8,208 nt of DNA from Chloroflexota bacterium (GCA_026708165.1 JAPOVO010000459.1:1-8208), one strand, 5' to 3'; shown: positions 1 through 7,031, counted from the first letter of the stretch. Made by a program: numbers and translations. The notes: generated from the sequence alone by a model not told the origin.

Positions 1-16
1 GTCTGGCCCCCGTCGG

Positions 17-60
17 ACACAACACAAACCGCCCCCCCGGCCGCGCACTCCGGGGCGGTT
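17..60 (-). terminator. Candidate intrinsic terminator downstream of the ABC permease
   Basis: Read on the minus strand, AACCGCCCC (60-52) pairs perfectly with GGGGCGGTT (35-27), a 9-bp GC-rich stem with a 16-nt loop. It is followed by TGTGTTGTGT (26-17), which is T-rich but not a clean T-run. It lies about 120 nt past the permease stop codon, so it may end the transport transcript. The imperfect T tract and large loop keep this tentative; it could instead be an mRNA-stabilising structure. The plus-strand reading has no T tract. Confidence 0.45.
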
Positions 61-61
61 G

Positions 62-78
62 GGAAAGCGAGGCTTTCC
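62..78 (-). repeat. Short perfect hairpin adjoining the candidate terminator
   Basis: GGAAAGC (62-68) and GCTTTCC (72-78) form a perfect 7-bp stem with a 3-nt loop. On the minus strand it comes immediately before the 27-60 stem-loop, so a transcript leaving the permease gene would meet two hairpins in tandem. The role is inferred (3' end protection or termination). The rest of 1-181 shows no convincing gene; some frames are open to the left edge, but none has a good ribosome binding site or a recognisable permease N-terminus. Confidence 0.4.
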
Positions 79-181
79 AGTCCCTGGTCGATGCAATCGG
101 TCCGTAGACTTGCTCACCAGCTCCAAGGGCTGTTGTCATGCGGCTGTCGGGAGACGAAGGGGACGTCCGGGACTTCAACTG

Positions 182-1063
182 TCAATCATCCCGAAACACG
201 CTGAATATCCGCAACTGGGCCACTGAGAGAACCAGAATTATGAAGAACAGGATGTAACCGATAGCGGAAGCGTACGTGAACTTCGCAAAACTGAAAGCAT
301 TGTTGAACAAATAGACCATCGACATAAGCCCACGGTCCCCCGAATTGCTGAGAAGCAGATATGGCTCGGCAAAGAGATTGTAGGATCCGATTATGGACAG
401 TATCACGGTGAAGAGAACCACGGGCTGTATTTGCGGGAACGTTACGTACCTGAATACCGCCCAGTGCCCGGCGCCGTCGATGCGCGCCGCTTCCTCGATG
501 TCCTTACTCGCGTTTTGCAGTCCGGCGAGATAGTACAGGCTGTTAACTCCGGTCCACTTCCAAAGCCCCATAACCACCAGCGCCGGAATGACGAAGCTAC
601 CGTCCTGTAGCCAGCTGATTCTCTCGAACCCGAGCGGCTCAACGATGTAGTTGTTGAGCAATCCGTACCTGGTATCGAAAACCAGAGCGAAGATCACCGC
701 CACTACGACACTAGACGTTAGCAGGGGCACGAAGAACGCTATTCGGAATACGCCCTTCATGCGAAGCGTCGGCGAATGAAGGATAAGCGCCAGAATCAGC
801 GCTGCGGGGAGGATGACGAAGATGCTGCCAAGCCCGTAGTAGGTGGTGTTCCAGAGCGAGTGCCGGAATCGCTCATCGAGAATGAGGTCGATGTAGTTCT
901 GCAACCCCACGAAGGGGCGCTCGGCCACCAGTCCTACCTGGTGATGCAGGCTGAGGTAGAAGGCGTAAATGACGGGGAATAGACCAAAGATGCTGAACCA
1001 AATGAAGAACGGCGCTGTGAATATGTATGGCGCTGATCGTTTCTGCAGGCGATCCCGGTTCAA
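182..1063 (-). CDS. ABC sugar transporter permease, MalF/UgpA type
   Basis: Inner-membrane subunit of a carbohydrate-type ABC importer; it forms half of the translocation channel and docks the ATPase. The 293-residue length is normal for the family. About six hydrophobic spans are visible, near residues 14-36, 73-97, 105-129, 157-180, 214-235 and 265-287. The cytoplasmic EAA loop is clear at about 191-210 (EAARIDGAG, then F..V.FP), the ATPase-coupling signature. The start is TTG at 1063: GGAGG lies 9 nt upstream (1073-1077), and in the same frame a stop occurs at 1088-1090 with no ATG between. It lies 127 nt downstream of the binding-protein gene, consistent with co-transcription. Importers of this class normally need a second (MalG-type) permease, absent from the window. 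The substrate cannot be named; glycerol-3-phosphate, a disaccharide or a polyol would all fit. Confidence 0.93.
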   Translation of the reverse strand: MNRDRLQKRSAPYIFTAPFFIWFSIFGLFPVIYAFYLSLHHQVGLVAERPFVGLQNYIDLILDERFRHSLWNTTYYGLGSIFVILPAALILALILHSPTLRMKGVFRIAFFVPLLTSSVVVAVIFALVFDTRYGLLNNYIVEPLGFERISWLQDGSFVIPALVVMGLWKWTGVNSLYYLAGLQNASKDIEEAARIDGAGHWAVFRYVTFPQIQPVVLFTVILSIIGSYNLFAEPYLLLSNSGDRGLMSMVYLFNNAFSFAKFTYASAIGYILFFIILVLSVAQLRIFSVFRDD

Positions 1064-1137
1064 TACGCCTGGCCTCCAGTTAGTCCGTCAAGTCTTGGCC
1101 GTGATACGTCAAGCACAGTCGTAGTTGTACAACCCCA

Positions 1138-1176
1138 CCGGTGAGCCACGCCGCGATAACCGCCGTGGCTCACCGG
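1138..1176 (-). repeat. Perfect 13-bp inverted repeat between binding protein and permease genes
   Basis: CCGGTGAGCCACG (1138-1150) and CGTGGCTCACCGG (1164-1176) are exact reverse complements separated by 13 nt. On the minus strand the stem follows the binding-protein stop codon by 14 nt and precedes the permease start by about 75 nt. No T-run follows (TGGGGTTG), so it is not a standard intrinsic terminator. Hairpins in this position are known in other sugar ABC operons to protect the upstream message, giving more binding protein than permease; that role is inferred here. Confidence 0.75.
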
Positions 1177-1190
1177 CAAGGTGCTAAGCG

Positions 1191-2720
1191 CTAGCCGCCC
1201 TTGGCGATAATGTCGCGGACTTCCGCCGCGGCCTGGGTCAGCCCCTCTTCCACGCCGATCTTCCCGTCGAGAACGTCGGGGAGAATCTTTGATTCCCAGA
1301 CGTCGCGGAGTTCGGGCCTGAACGGATGCTGGTGCTGCGCGGGCACTCGCCTGGCGACGAACTTGAAGACTTCAGTCAGGTCCTGACCACCGTAGTAGGG
1401 GTCGGCGAATGAGATCTCGCTGCTCTCCATCGCGGGCAGATAGGCCGGGAACTGGCTGATGTCCTTGTAACGGCGAACGCTGCCGTCAACGGTCAGCATT
1501 CCGAACTTGATGTATTCCCAAGCCTCTTCAACGAACTGCGTGTGCGTGGTGATCATTATGCCGGTACCGCCCCAGCAACTCGTGTCGGTCATGGTGGGAT
1601 CACCGGCCCACAACGGCAAAGGCTGCGCTCGCCACTTTCCTTCGCCTTCGGCCCCGACGTTGTCGCGCAGAAAGTCCGCTATCCAATCAGCTCCGACGGT
1701 CGTTGCGTGGTGCTCTTCCTTGAACGCCCCCCACATACCAGGACTCCACGGCTCGGCCCGATCGGCGATTCCGCCTTCGGCCCGAAGATCCTCCATCCAC
1801 TGCATGGTCTCGATCAACACAGGATCGTCGAGACCGACTTCCCCGTCTGCCGTGAAGTAGTCGCGGTTACGCTGGCGGAACATCGGCTCCATGGGCATCG
1901 GCAAAGCGCCCGTACCGGTGCCGGTAATCAGCGTTTCTCCGCCTGACGCGCTCTTCATCCTTTGTCCCGACTCGACGAAGTCGTCCCAGGTGGCCATTCC
2001 CGCTTCCGGGTCGATTCCGTATTTCTCGAAAAGGGATAGGTTGTAGTACATCACGACCGGGGTCAGAGCGTACTCCACGCCGTAGGTCTTGCCCTCCCAT
2101 GTGTAAAGAGCTTGCCTCGACGTGACTAATTTGTCCCAATACCCTTCTCGCGTGAGCATGGGCTTGAGATCGACCAACTGAATATCGCCCTTGAGATATC
2201 GGCCCATCGGCCCTTGCTCGATATCCACCATGTCGGGAGCGCCAACGCCCGTCTGCAGGGCAACCGACAGCTTGTCCCAAATCTCGGAGACTCCAACCCA
2301 CTCGGTCTTGACGTTCGTTTGGGCGGCGAACAGGTCGCCATTGGCTTTGTGCCATCGCGGAAGGTGGGCAAACGTCCAACCCGTCAGGGTGACGGATCGC
2401 AGTTTAGGGGCCACCTCGACCGTAACGATTTTCTCTACGATCTTCTCTTTTTCGACGACCTTTTCTTTTTCGACGATTTGGGTTACTACCCGCTCGACTT
2501 CGACTTCGACCGGCTTCTCGACTTCTACGACTCTTTCTTTTTCAACGACCTGGGTGACGACCTTCTCGACCGGCACCTGCTGCGTTACGACCTTGACGAC
2601 CTCTTGCGTGACCACCTGAGTCTCACCGCATCCTGCGAGGGCAGCGGTGGCCGCTCCCGCGGCGCCAATAGCTCCGAAGCGGAGCAGGTCTCGTCTGCGT
2701 AAACTACTGGGCTGCTTCAT
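1191..2720 (-). CDS. Tat-type lipoprotein, ABC transporter sugar-binding protein
   Basis: Extracytoplasmic substrate-binding protein (SBP_bac_1/MalE-UgpB class) that delivers substrate to the adjacent permease. Counted from the ATG at 2720 it has 509 residues. Residues 8-14 give a twin-arginine motif (RRRDLLRF), followed by an Ala/Gly-rich hydrophobic stretch and the lipobox LAGC with Cys31 as the likely lipid anchor. Residues 35-104 are a Val/Glu/Lys/Thr repeat neck. The binding domain runs from about 108 to 509, with typical features such as VVMYYN near 222-227 and TWDDF near 244-248. The frame also has a GTG at 2741, but the Shine-Dalgarno sequence lies inside that extension, so the ATG is preferred. 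The gene sits 251 nt downstream of the dehydrogenase gene and has its own candidate promoter. The ligand is unknown. Confidence 0.93.
   Translation of the reverse strand: MKQPSSLRRRDLLRFGAIGAAGAATAALAGCGETQVVTQEVVKVVTQQVPVEKVVTQVVEKERVVEVEKPVEVEVERVVTQIVEKEKVVEKEKIVEKIVTVEVAPKLRSVTLTGWTFAHLPRWHKANGDLFAAQTNVKTEWVGVSEIWDKLSVALQTGVGAPDMVDIEQGPMGRYLKGDIQLVDLKPMLTREGYWDKLVTSRQALYTWEGKTYGVEYALTPVVMYYNLSLFEKYGIDPEAGMATWDDFVESGQRMKSASGGETLITGTGTGALPMPMEPMFRQRNRDYFTADGEVGLDDPVLIETMQWMEDLRAEGGIADRAEPWSPGMWGAFKEEHHATTVGADWIADFLRDNVGAEGEGKWRAQPLPLWAGDPTMTDTSCWGGTGIMITTHTQFVEEAWEYIKFGMLTVDGSVRRYKDISQFPAYLPAMESSEISFADPYYGGQDLTEVFKFVARRVPAQHQHPFRPELRDVWESKILPDVLDGKIGVEEGLTQAAAEVRDIIAKGG
2409..2618 (-). repeat. 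Coding low-complexity repeat: V/E/K-rich neck of the binding protein
   Basis: Residues 35-104 of the binding protein are built almost only from V, E, K, T, Q, I and R in short units such as VVT, VEK, VVEKE and EKIVEK. The DNA repeats too: the 13-mer TCTTTTTCGACGA (plus-strand reading) occurs at 2446-2458 and 2464-2476, and again with one change at 2536-2548. The segment probably forms an extended or coiled stalk lifting the binding domain off the membrane anchor. Such necks are familiar in Chloroflexota binding proteins. Slippage or recombination between the units could change its length. Confidence 0.85.
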
Positions 2721-2724
2721 GCGA

Positions 2725-2732
2725 TCCTCCCT
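2725..2732 (-). promoter_or_regulatory. Shine-Dalgarno site that fixes the binding-protein start
   Basis: AGGGAGGA on the minus strand, four bases before the ATG at 2720. It is a near-ideal ribosome binding site. It falls inside the longer reading frame that begins with GTG at 2741, which argues that the longer start is not used. The twin-arginine signal also begins properly only from the ATG. Confidence 0.85.
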
Positions 2733-2774
2733 AAAGAACACACCATCGGACGTCGGTACCGTTGGGAACCGTCC

Positions 2775-2845
2775 CTAAGCCCTCTCGACAACTACGGACT
2801 GCCGCGTAGACTCGACACCCAAGGTTGTCGCTGACGGAGGCTTAG
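2775..2845 (-). promoter_or_regulatory. Nested inverted repeats in the binding-protein 5' leader
   Basis: Between the candidate promoter and the start codon lies a leader of about 150 nt with two nested 7-bp inverted repeats: outer CTAAGCC (2775-2781) with GGCTTAG (2839-2845), inner CGACAAC (2786-2792) with GTTGTCG (2824-2830). They could fold into one extended stem. It matches no riboswitch class that I recognise. One 7-bp pair could arise by chance in a region this size, so only the nesting is notable. Confidence 0.3.
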
Positions 2846-2875
2846 AAACTCAGTATCAATCCGTCATAACTGGGT

Positions 2876-2904
2876 ACGATAGGTACATCATCTGGTACTG
2901 TCAA
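2876..2904 (-). promoter_or_regulatory. Candidate sigma70-type promoter for the binding-protein gene
   Basis: On the minus strand a perfect -35 TTGACA (2904-2899) is separated by exactly 17 nt from TATCGT (2881-2876), which matches 4 of 6 consensus -10 bases. Transcription would start near 2868, giving a leader of roughly 150 nt. Three GTACC copies (2898-2894, 2886-2882, 2877-2873) lie in the spacer and over the -10 and could be regulator contacts. An internal promoter here would let the transporter be expressed apart from the dehydrogenase. Confidence 0.55.
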
Positions 2905-2971
2905 TTCCAGACCCTGGGGCATCCACAGTCGGCCCTCTGAGGCCGCCGTCGAGATACCGGCCATTTGCCAT

Positions 2972-3727
2972 TCAGTCCCAATAGAAGAGCGAGCAACCGC
3001 CGTCGACAAGCAGCACCGAACCTGTCATATGGTCGGAGTCCTCGGAGCATAGGAATGCCGTGGCTTTGGCGACTTGCTCGGGCGTCGAAAGCTGTCCCAG
3101 CGGTATGACGCGCTCGGCCTGGGCTCTAAAGCTGGGATCATCTCTCATCACTTGCGCGGCCAGACCCGCATCTACGATCCCCGGGGCTACGACGTTCACG
3201 AGAATCCCCTTCGACGAAAGCTCCCTCGCCATCGACTTGGCTAGCATTTTGACTCCCGCCTTCGACACCGAATAGGCGCTGTCCTCAGGCCATGGAATGT
3301 CGCCGACCCAGGATCCCGTAAAGATGATCCTCCCACGCGTCCCCCTGCTCACCATCAGTCGCGCAGCCGTCTGACCTACGTTGAAACACCCGGTCAGATT
3401 GATATCAAGATGCTGATGCCATTGCTCCTGGGTCACGTCCAAAAAGGGAACGGGGATCACGATTCCGGCGTTGCTGACGACAACGTCGAGTGGATCAATC
3501 GCCGCGAGCACTGATTCAACGCTGGATCGATCGGTCACGTCGACCTGCACATAGTCTGCCTTGCCGTTGGCTGATACTCGGTCTACCCAGTCCGATGCCT
3601 CGTCCGGACTCTTTCGATCTAAGAGCGTCACCGTCGCCCCTCTCCGGCAGACCTCCGCTCCCATTGCCGCACCGATGTCTCCGGCGCCGCCCGTAACGAC
3701 TACGTTCAGGTCTCTCAGGTTGTCCAC
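2972..3727 (-). CDS. SDR-family NAD(P)-dependent oxidoreductase
   Basis: Cytosolic classical short-chain dehydrogenase, 251 residues, the usual length. The Rossmann glycine motif is TGGAGDIG at 12-19. Asp37 at the end of the second strand suggests a preference for NAD(H) over NADP(H). Asp63-Val64, the NAG motif at 86-88 and catalytic Asn110, Ser139, Tyr152 and Lys156 (YSVSK) are all present, so the enzyme should be active. The C-terminus has the family's VDGG motif near 241-244. The start is GTG at 3727, set by AAGGAGG five bases upstream. Being first of three same-strand genes, ahead of sugar ABC components, it is probably a sugar, polyol or sugar-acid dehydrogenase acting on the imported compound; the 230-nt plus gap and separate promoter candidate weaken strict co-transcription. 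The substrate cannot be read from sequence. Confidence 0.93.
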   Translation of the reverse strand: MDNLRDLNVVVTGGAGDIGAAMGAEVCRRGATVTLLDRKSPDEASDWVDRVSANGKADYVQVDVTDRSSVESVLAAIDPLDVVVSNAGIVIPVPFLDVTQEQWHQHLDINLTGCFNVGQTAARLMVSRGTRGRIIFTGSWVGDIPWPEDSAYSVSKAGVKMLAKSMARELSSKGILVNVVAPGIVDAGLAAQVMRDDPSFRAQAERVIPLGQLSTPEQVAKATAFLCSEDSDHMTGSVLLVDGGCSLFYWD

Positions 3728-3994
3728 GGTTGCCTCCTTCCGGTTTGCACGATCAGAAATCTACTAATTCTCATCCGAACTGTGCGACGACGTGTACTCG
3801 TCATATACGAGGGTGGATCAAATTGCCTCATTCAGACTCCGCGAGTATTCCCGTACCGCCTGTACGACCAATCTCGACCTTGCCGATCTAGATGGATAAT
3901 CTACGCACGCGGGGCTGCTGTGAAGGATCGGCGTATTGGATTCCGCACCAAAACAAGAAAACGTCGCTGCCTTTGCTGATAACTCAAGCTGGTC
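3728..3994. other. Divergent intergenic region between dehydrogenase and fusion gene
   Basis: This 267-bp gap must hold the promoters for both diverging genes. For the rightward gene, candidates are TTGCCT (3823-3828), 17 nt, then TATTCC (3846-3851), and a lone -10-like GATAAT at 3895-3900 without a good -35; neither is strong. Two small interrupted palindromes, CTCGT/ACGAG (3797-3801/3807-3811) and CGTAC/GTACG (3852-3856/3862-3866), could be regulator sites. A 65-codon plus frame at 3782-3979 encodes a basic, family-less peptide and is not called as a gene. Confidence 0.4.
3733..3739 (-). promoter_or_regulatory. Shine-Dalgarno site supporting a GTG start for the dehydrogenase
   Basis: AAGGAGG on the minus strand lies five bases before the GTG at 3727-3725. 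The spacing is ideal, and the encoded N-terminus leads into the first Rossmann strand at the normal distance, so the non-ATG start is well supported. Confidence 0.85.
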
Positions 3995-6919
3995 ATGAGC
4001 ACGGTTACTTACGGCGGTTACAAACTAAGGCTCGGGAGCGCCTTATCCAAAGAACGGGTCTTTGGCGTGGCGGCGTTCGTCACTCTGCTCACCCTGTTTC
4101 TGATATTTAATCGGCTGCCAAAGCTCGACATCGTCGAAACGGACCTCGCAGCGGCGGCTTCACCCACCCAAAGATGCTTTCAAGGCTTTTGCGTCGATGC
4201 GAACCCGGAGTCTTCCCTGCTCAGCCGCGTCTGGAGTTTCTCTCTCAGCTATTTGCAGATCGTTTCGGTCGGTATGGTGTTCGCCTTTCTCGTCGCGGGT
4301 CTGACTGAAACGTTCATTCTCCCCCAAGGACGTTTGCCGGGCGTTCGGGGCGCCGGATTTCGATCCGCCATCAAGGGGATCGCTATGGGAATGCCAATGA
4401 CGCTCTGCTCCGCCTGCATAGTTCCCTTTTCGTCTGCCTTGCGCCGGAAGGGAGCTGACGTTTCCGCCACCATAAGCACGGTTCAGGCGTCATCAACTCT
4501 AAACCTGCCGGCCCTCATCATGGTCGTGGTCGTGTTCGCCCCAATGATCTCCGGCTCACGAATAGCCCTTAGTTTGCTCGGCGCGCTCGCCTTGGGGCCC
4601 ATGGTCGCTCTGGTAACTGATCGGCGGCGCGAGAGGCCCGCTAACGGTGCCGGGCGGAAAGGCCTTGCGCACGTCCAATACCCAACCTGGGCAGATGTCT
4701 TCACAACCGGAGTCAAGGACTGGATGATGGCCAGCTTTGGATATCTGCTGAGGTTGGGTCCCGTTATGGTCTTGGCGGGCATCGCCAGCGGATTCGTAAT
4801 TCAGGTGCTAAATCCCGACCTGGTCGAGACTTATCTGGGCGATCACCTGCTCGGCGTTGTTATCGCCGCCTTGGTCGGCGTCTTGATCAACGTCCCCCTT
4901 ATGTTTGAAATTCCCCTTGTGGCTGCCCTTCTGATGGTCGGGATGGGAACAGGCCCGGCCACCGCACTGTTGTTTACCGCGGCGGCCGGCGGTCCCATAA
5001 CGTTTTGGGGGCTCGCTCGCGTGATGCCACGGAGAGGCGTAGCCGCCTTGGGTATCGGAACATGGGTGCTTGGAGCGCTTGGCGGCATGGCTATCCTGGG
5101 CTTCGGCGCGCTGTCACCCTTAGCCGACCTCGGAGATGTACCGGGACTTGCCAATCGACGAGCAGCGTCTCTCGAAACCGGTCAGCGCTCGGAGACGGCT
5201 GGCGTACCACTCCGGTTTCCGCACTTCGTGGACGTAACTGCCTCATCCGGAATCAGCTATGTGCAGTACCACCTCAAGCCGAACGGTTCATGCCTGCTGG
5301 ACGGCGGAATCGGCAATAGCGCTGGGCGCGGTCAGTACTGCAGTCCCGAGCGCATGAGCGGCGGGGCGGCCGCAGCAGACTATGACAACGACGGCCTGGT
5401 TGATCTGTTCGTCACCCGCCTCGATGCCCCCGACATCCTGTACCGCAACGTGGGTCACGGGAAGTTCGAGGACCGGACCGAGGCGGCCGGATTGGCCGAA
5501 TTCGACCTGAGGTCAAATGGCGCGCTGTGGTCCGACATCGACAACGACGGCGACCAGGACTTGTACGTCACCACGATTGCCGACAAGCGCTTCTATCTAT
5601 TCATTAACGATGGAAGTGGTCGCTTCACCGAGGAAGGTACTGAGAGAGGGGCAGCTATCGCGACGGACGAGCTCCACATCGGTTATAGCGTTGCCACGGG
5701 CGACTACGATCGCGACGGCTGGCTTGATTTGCACGTCACCGAGTGGGGCTCGGACTCGGTAATGTCCGAGAGTGCGCAGTCCCATGCTCGCCTTCTGCGG
5801 AACCGTGGGGCCGAGGCCCCCGGATACTTCACGGATGTCACCGTAAGCGCCGGAGTTCAGCTTGATGATGTTGAGTACCAGGCGCTCGGCGATCCGGATT
5901 CCAACCCTATGCTCTCGCTTGCCGACGGCGCCGGACTACGAGGTCCCTTCGCTTTCGCCTCCGCGTTTACCGACCTGGATGGAGACGGCTGGCCCGATCT
6001 CGCAATCGCGTCTGACTTCGGCCAGTCACGCCTCTTCTGGAATAACCGCGACGGCACGTTTACCGATGGATCCGTGGCGGCCAGAATCGGAACCGATCGC
6101 AATGGCATGGGGTCCACGTTCGGAGACTATGACGCCGATGGCGATCTCGATTGGTTTGTAACTTCGATCATGGATCAGGCGGCGAACTGCGAGAAGATTC
6201 TTATTCAGGACGAGTCGGCCAGAATCAGTCTTGGCTGCCGCTCGGATGACACGACCGGCAATCGGCTGTACCGCAACGACGGAAACCGCTTGTTTTCCGA
6301 TGCCACCGACTCGGCGGGAGTACGCGACGGAGGCTGGGGCTGGGGGGCGGTTTTCCTTGACTACGATAACGACGGCGACTTGGATCTCGCCATGGTCAAC
6401 GGCATGGCGCACTCTGCAGAGCCTTCCGCGTCGGAATTCGAGCCGTCAAAGCTATGGCTGAACGACGGCTCAGGCGCCATGACCGAAGTTGGAATTGAAT
6501 CCGGTTTGCCGCATCTCGACCCAGGCAAGGGGATTCTCACGTTCGACTATGACGGCGATGGAGATTTGGACCTGTTCATCGTCAACAATGGCAGCACTCC
6601 GCGGCTTTACAGGAACGACGGCGGCAATGCCAATTCGTGGCTGCGCATTCGCCTCGTTGGAACGAACTCGAATAGCAGCGGCATCGGAGCCAAGGTTTCC
6701 GTAACACCGCGCCTTGGTGAGACGTCTCAGATTCGTGAGGTCGGCGTGCGGAGCCATTTCCTTGGTCAAAGCGAACTCACAGAGCACTTCGGACTGGGCC
6801 CAGACTTAGCCGAGGTCGCGGAAATTAGGATTTGGTGGCCTCGGACCGGACAAGAGGTGATTCTCCGAGATGTTCCCGCCAACGAAACAATCGTAGTTCA
6901 CGAAGGTCAGGCGGGATAG
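3995..6919 (+). CDS. ArsP/YraQ-type permease fused to CRTAC1-like propeller with ASPIC/UnbV domain
   Basis: A 974-residue two-part protein. Residues 1-375 form a multi-pass permease with about nine to ten spans. Two related half-motifs are visible: TLCSACIVPFSSALRRKG at 136-153 followed by an Asn-Leu-Pro at 170-172, and VPLMFEIPLVAALLMVGMG at 300-318. These resemble the duplicated halves of the ArsP/YraQ (DUF318) permeases. Residues 408-880 hold FG-GAP/VCBS-type repeats with seven DxDxDGxxD calcium loops starting at 462, 514, 570, 660, 711, 789 and 851, predicting a seven-bladed beta-propeller. Residues 882-970 are an ASPIC/UnbV domain (GIGA at 896-899, HFGLG at 931-935, WWP at 947-949). The propeller probably lies outside the membrane; Cys433/449 and Cys732/748 could form disulfides. 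An in-frame TAA at 3980 fixes the start region; the Shine-Dalgarno is weak. The transported substrate is unknown: an organoarsenical or metal role must not be assumed. Both parts lie in one uninterrupted frame. Confidence 0.85.
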   Translation: MSTVTYGGYKLRLGSALSKERVFGVAAFVTLLTLFLIFNRLPKLDIVETDLAAAASPTQRCFQGFCVDANPESSLLSRVWSFSLSYLQIVSVGMVFAFLVAGLTETFILPQGRLPGVRGAGFRSAIKGIAMGMPMTLCSACIVPFSSALRRKGADVSATISTVQASSTLNLPALIMVVVVFAPMISGSRIALSLLGALALGPMVALVTDRRRERPANGAGRKGLAHVQYPTWADVFTTGVKDWMMASFGYLLRLGPVMVLAGIASGFVIQVLNPDLVETYLGDHLLGVVIAALVGVLINVPLMFEIPLVAALLMVGMGTGPATALLFTAAAGGPITFWGLARVMPRRGVAALGIGTWVLGALGGMAILGFGALSPLADLGDVPGLANRRAASLETGQRSETAGVPLRFPHFVDVTASSGISYVQYHLKPNGSCLLDGGIGNSAGRGQYCSPERMSGGAAAADYDNDGLVDLFVTRLDAPDILYRNVGHGKFEDRTEAAGLAEFDLRSNGALWSDIDNDGDQDLYVTTIADKRFYLFINDGSGRFTEEGTERGAAIATDELHIGYSVATGDYDRDGWLDLHVTEWGSDSVMSESAQSHARLLRNRGAEAPGYFTDVTVSAGVQLDDVEYQALGDPDSNPMLSLADGAGLRGPFAFASAFTDLDGDGWPDLAIASDFGQSRLFWNNRDGTFTDGSVAARIGTDRNGMGSTFGDYDADGDLDWFVTSIMDQAANCEKILIQDESARISLGCRSDDTTGNRLYRNDGNRLFSDATDSAGVRDGGWGWGAVFLDYDNDGDLDLAMVNGMAHSAEPSASEFEPSKLWLNDGSGAMTEVGIESGLPHLDPGKGILTFDYDGDGDLDLFIVNNGSTPRLYRNDGGNANSWLRIRLVGTNSNSSGIGAKVSVTPRLGETSQIREVGVRSHFLGQSELTEHFGLGPDLAEVAEIRIWWPRTGQEVILRDVPANETIVVHEGQAG

Positions 6920-7002
6920 ACCCTCGAATCCTCATTGCCTCCTAGTCGATAGCCGGCCTGCTCGCCTAACTATGTCGGTCTCGCGACCATCGGGATCGTC
7001 CC

Positions 7003-7031
7003 AATAAGAAAAGTTGACCGTTGACGGTCAA
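7003..7031 (-). terminator. Candidate intrinsic terminator after the comM relic
   Basis: On the minus strand TTGACCG (7031-7025) and CGGTCAA (7020-7014) form a 7-bp stem with a 4-nt loop, followed by CTTTTCTTATT (7013-7003). This is a plausible small rho-independent terminator for leftward transcription coming from the hydrolase/comM side. No T-run follows in the plus direction, so it does not obviously end the fusion-gene message. Confidence 0.5.

Noticed and set aside
1..139. Minus-strand frame open from ATG at 139 to the left edge, possible start of a second permease
   Set aside because: No Shine-Dalgarno, no hydrophobic N-terminus, it overlaps two hairpins, and short open frames are common in GC-rich DNA.
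1542..1946. 134-codon plus-strand frame
   Set aside because: Lies wholly opposite the conserved binding domain, with no ribosome binding site or family resemblance.
2191..2702. Two long overlapping plus-strand frames (142 and 162 codons) opposite the binding-protein gene
   Set aside because: They are the antisense of the low-complexity V/E/K neck; their Ser/Thr/Phe-rich or Asp/Leu/Phe-rich products reflect the repeat, and the minus-strand gene has clear signal peptide and domain evidence.
3782..3979. 65-codon plus frame in the divergent gap
   Set aside because: Arg-rich product without recognisable motif or Shine-Dalgarno; occupies the space needed for two promoters.
3995..5120. Calling the permease part an arsenic exporter
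   Set aside because: The family resemblance covers permeases of unknown substrate (YraQ/DUF318) as well as ArsP; no arsenic gene such as an arsR regulator or arsenate reductase is nearby.
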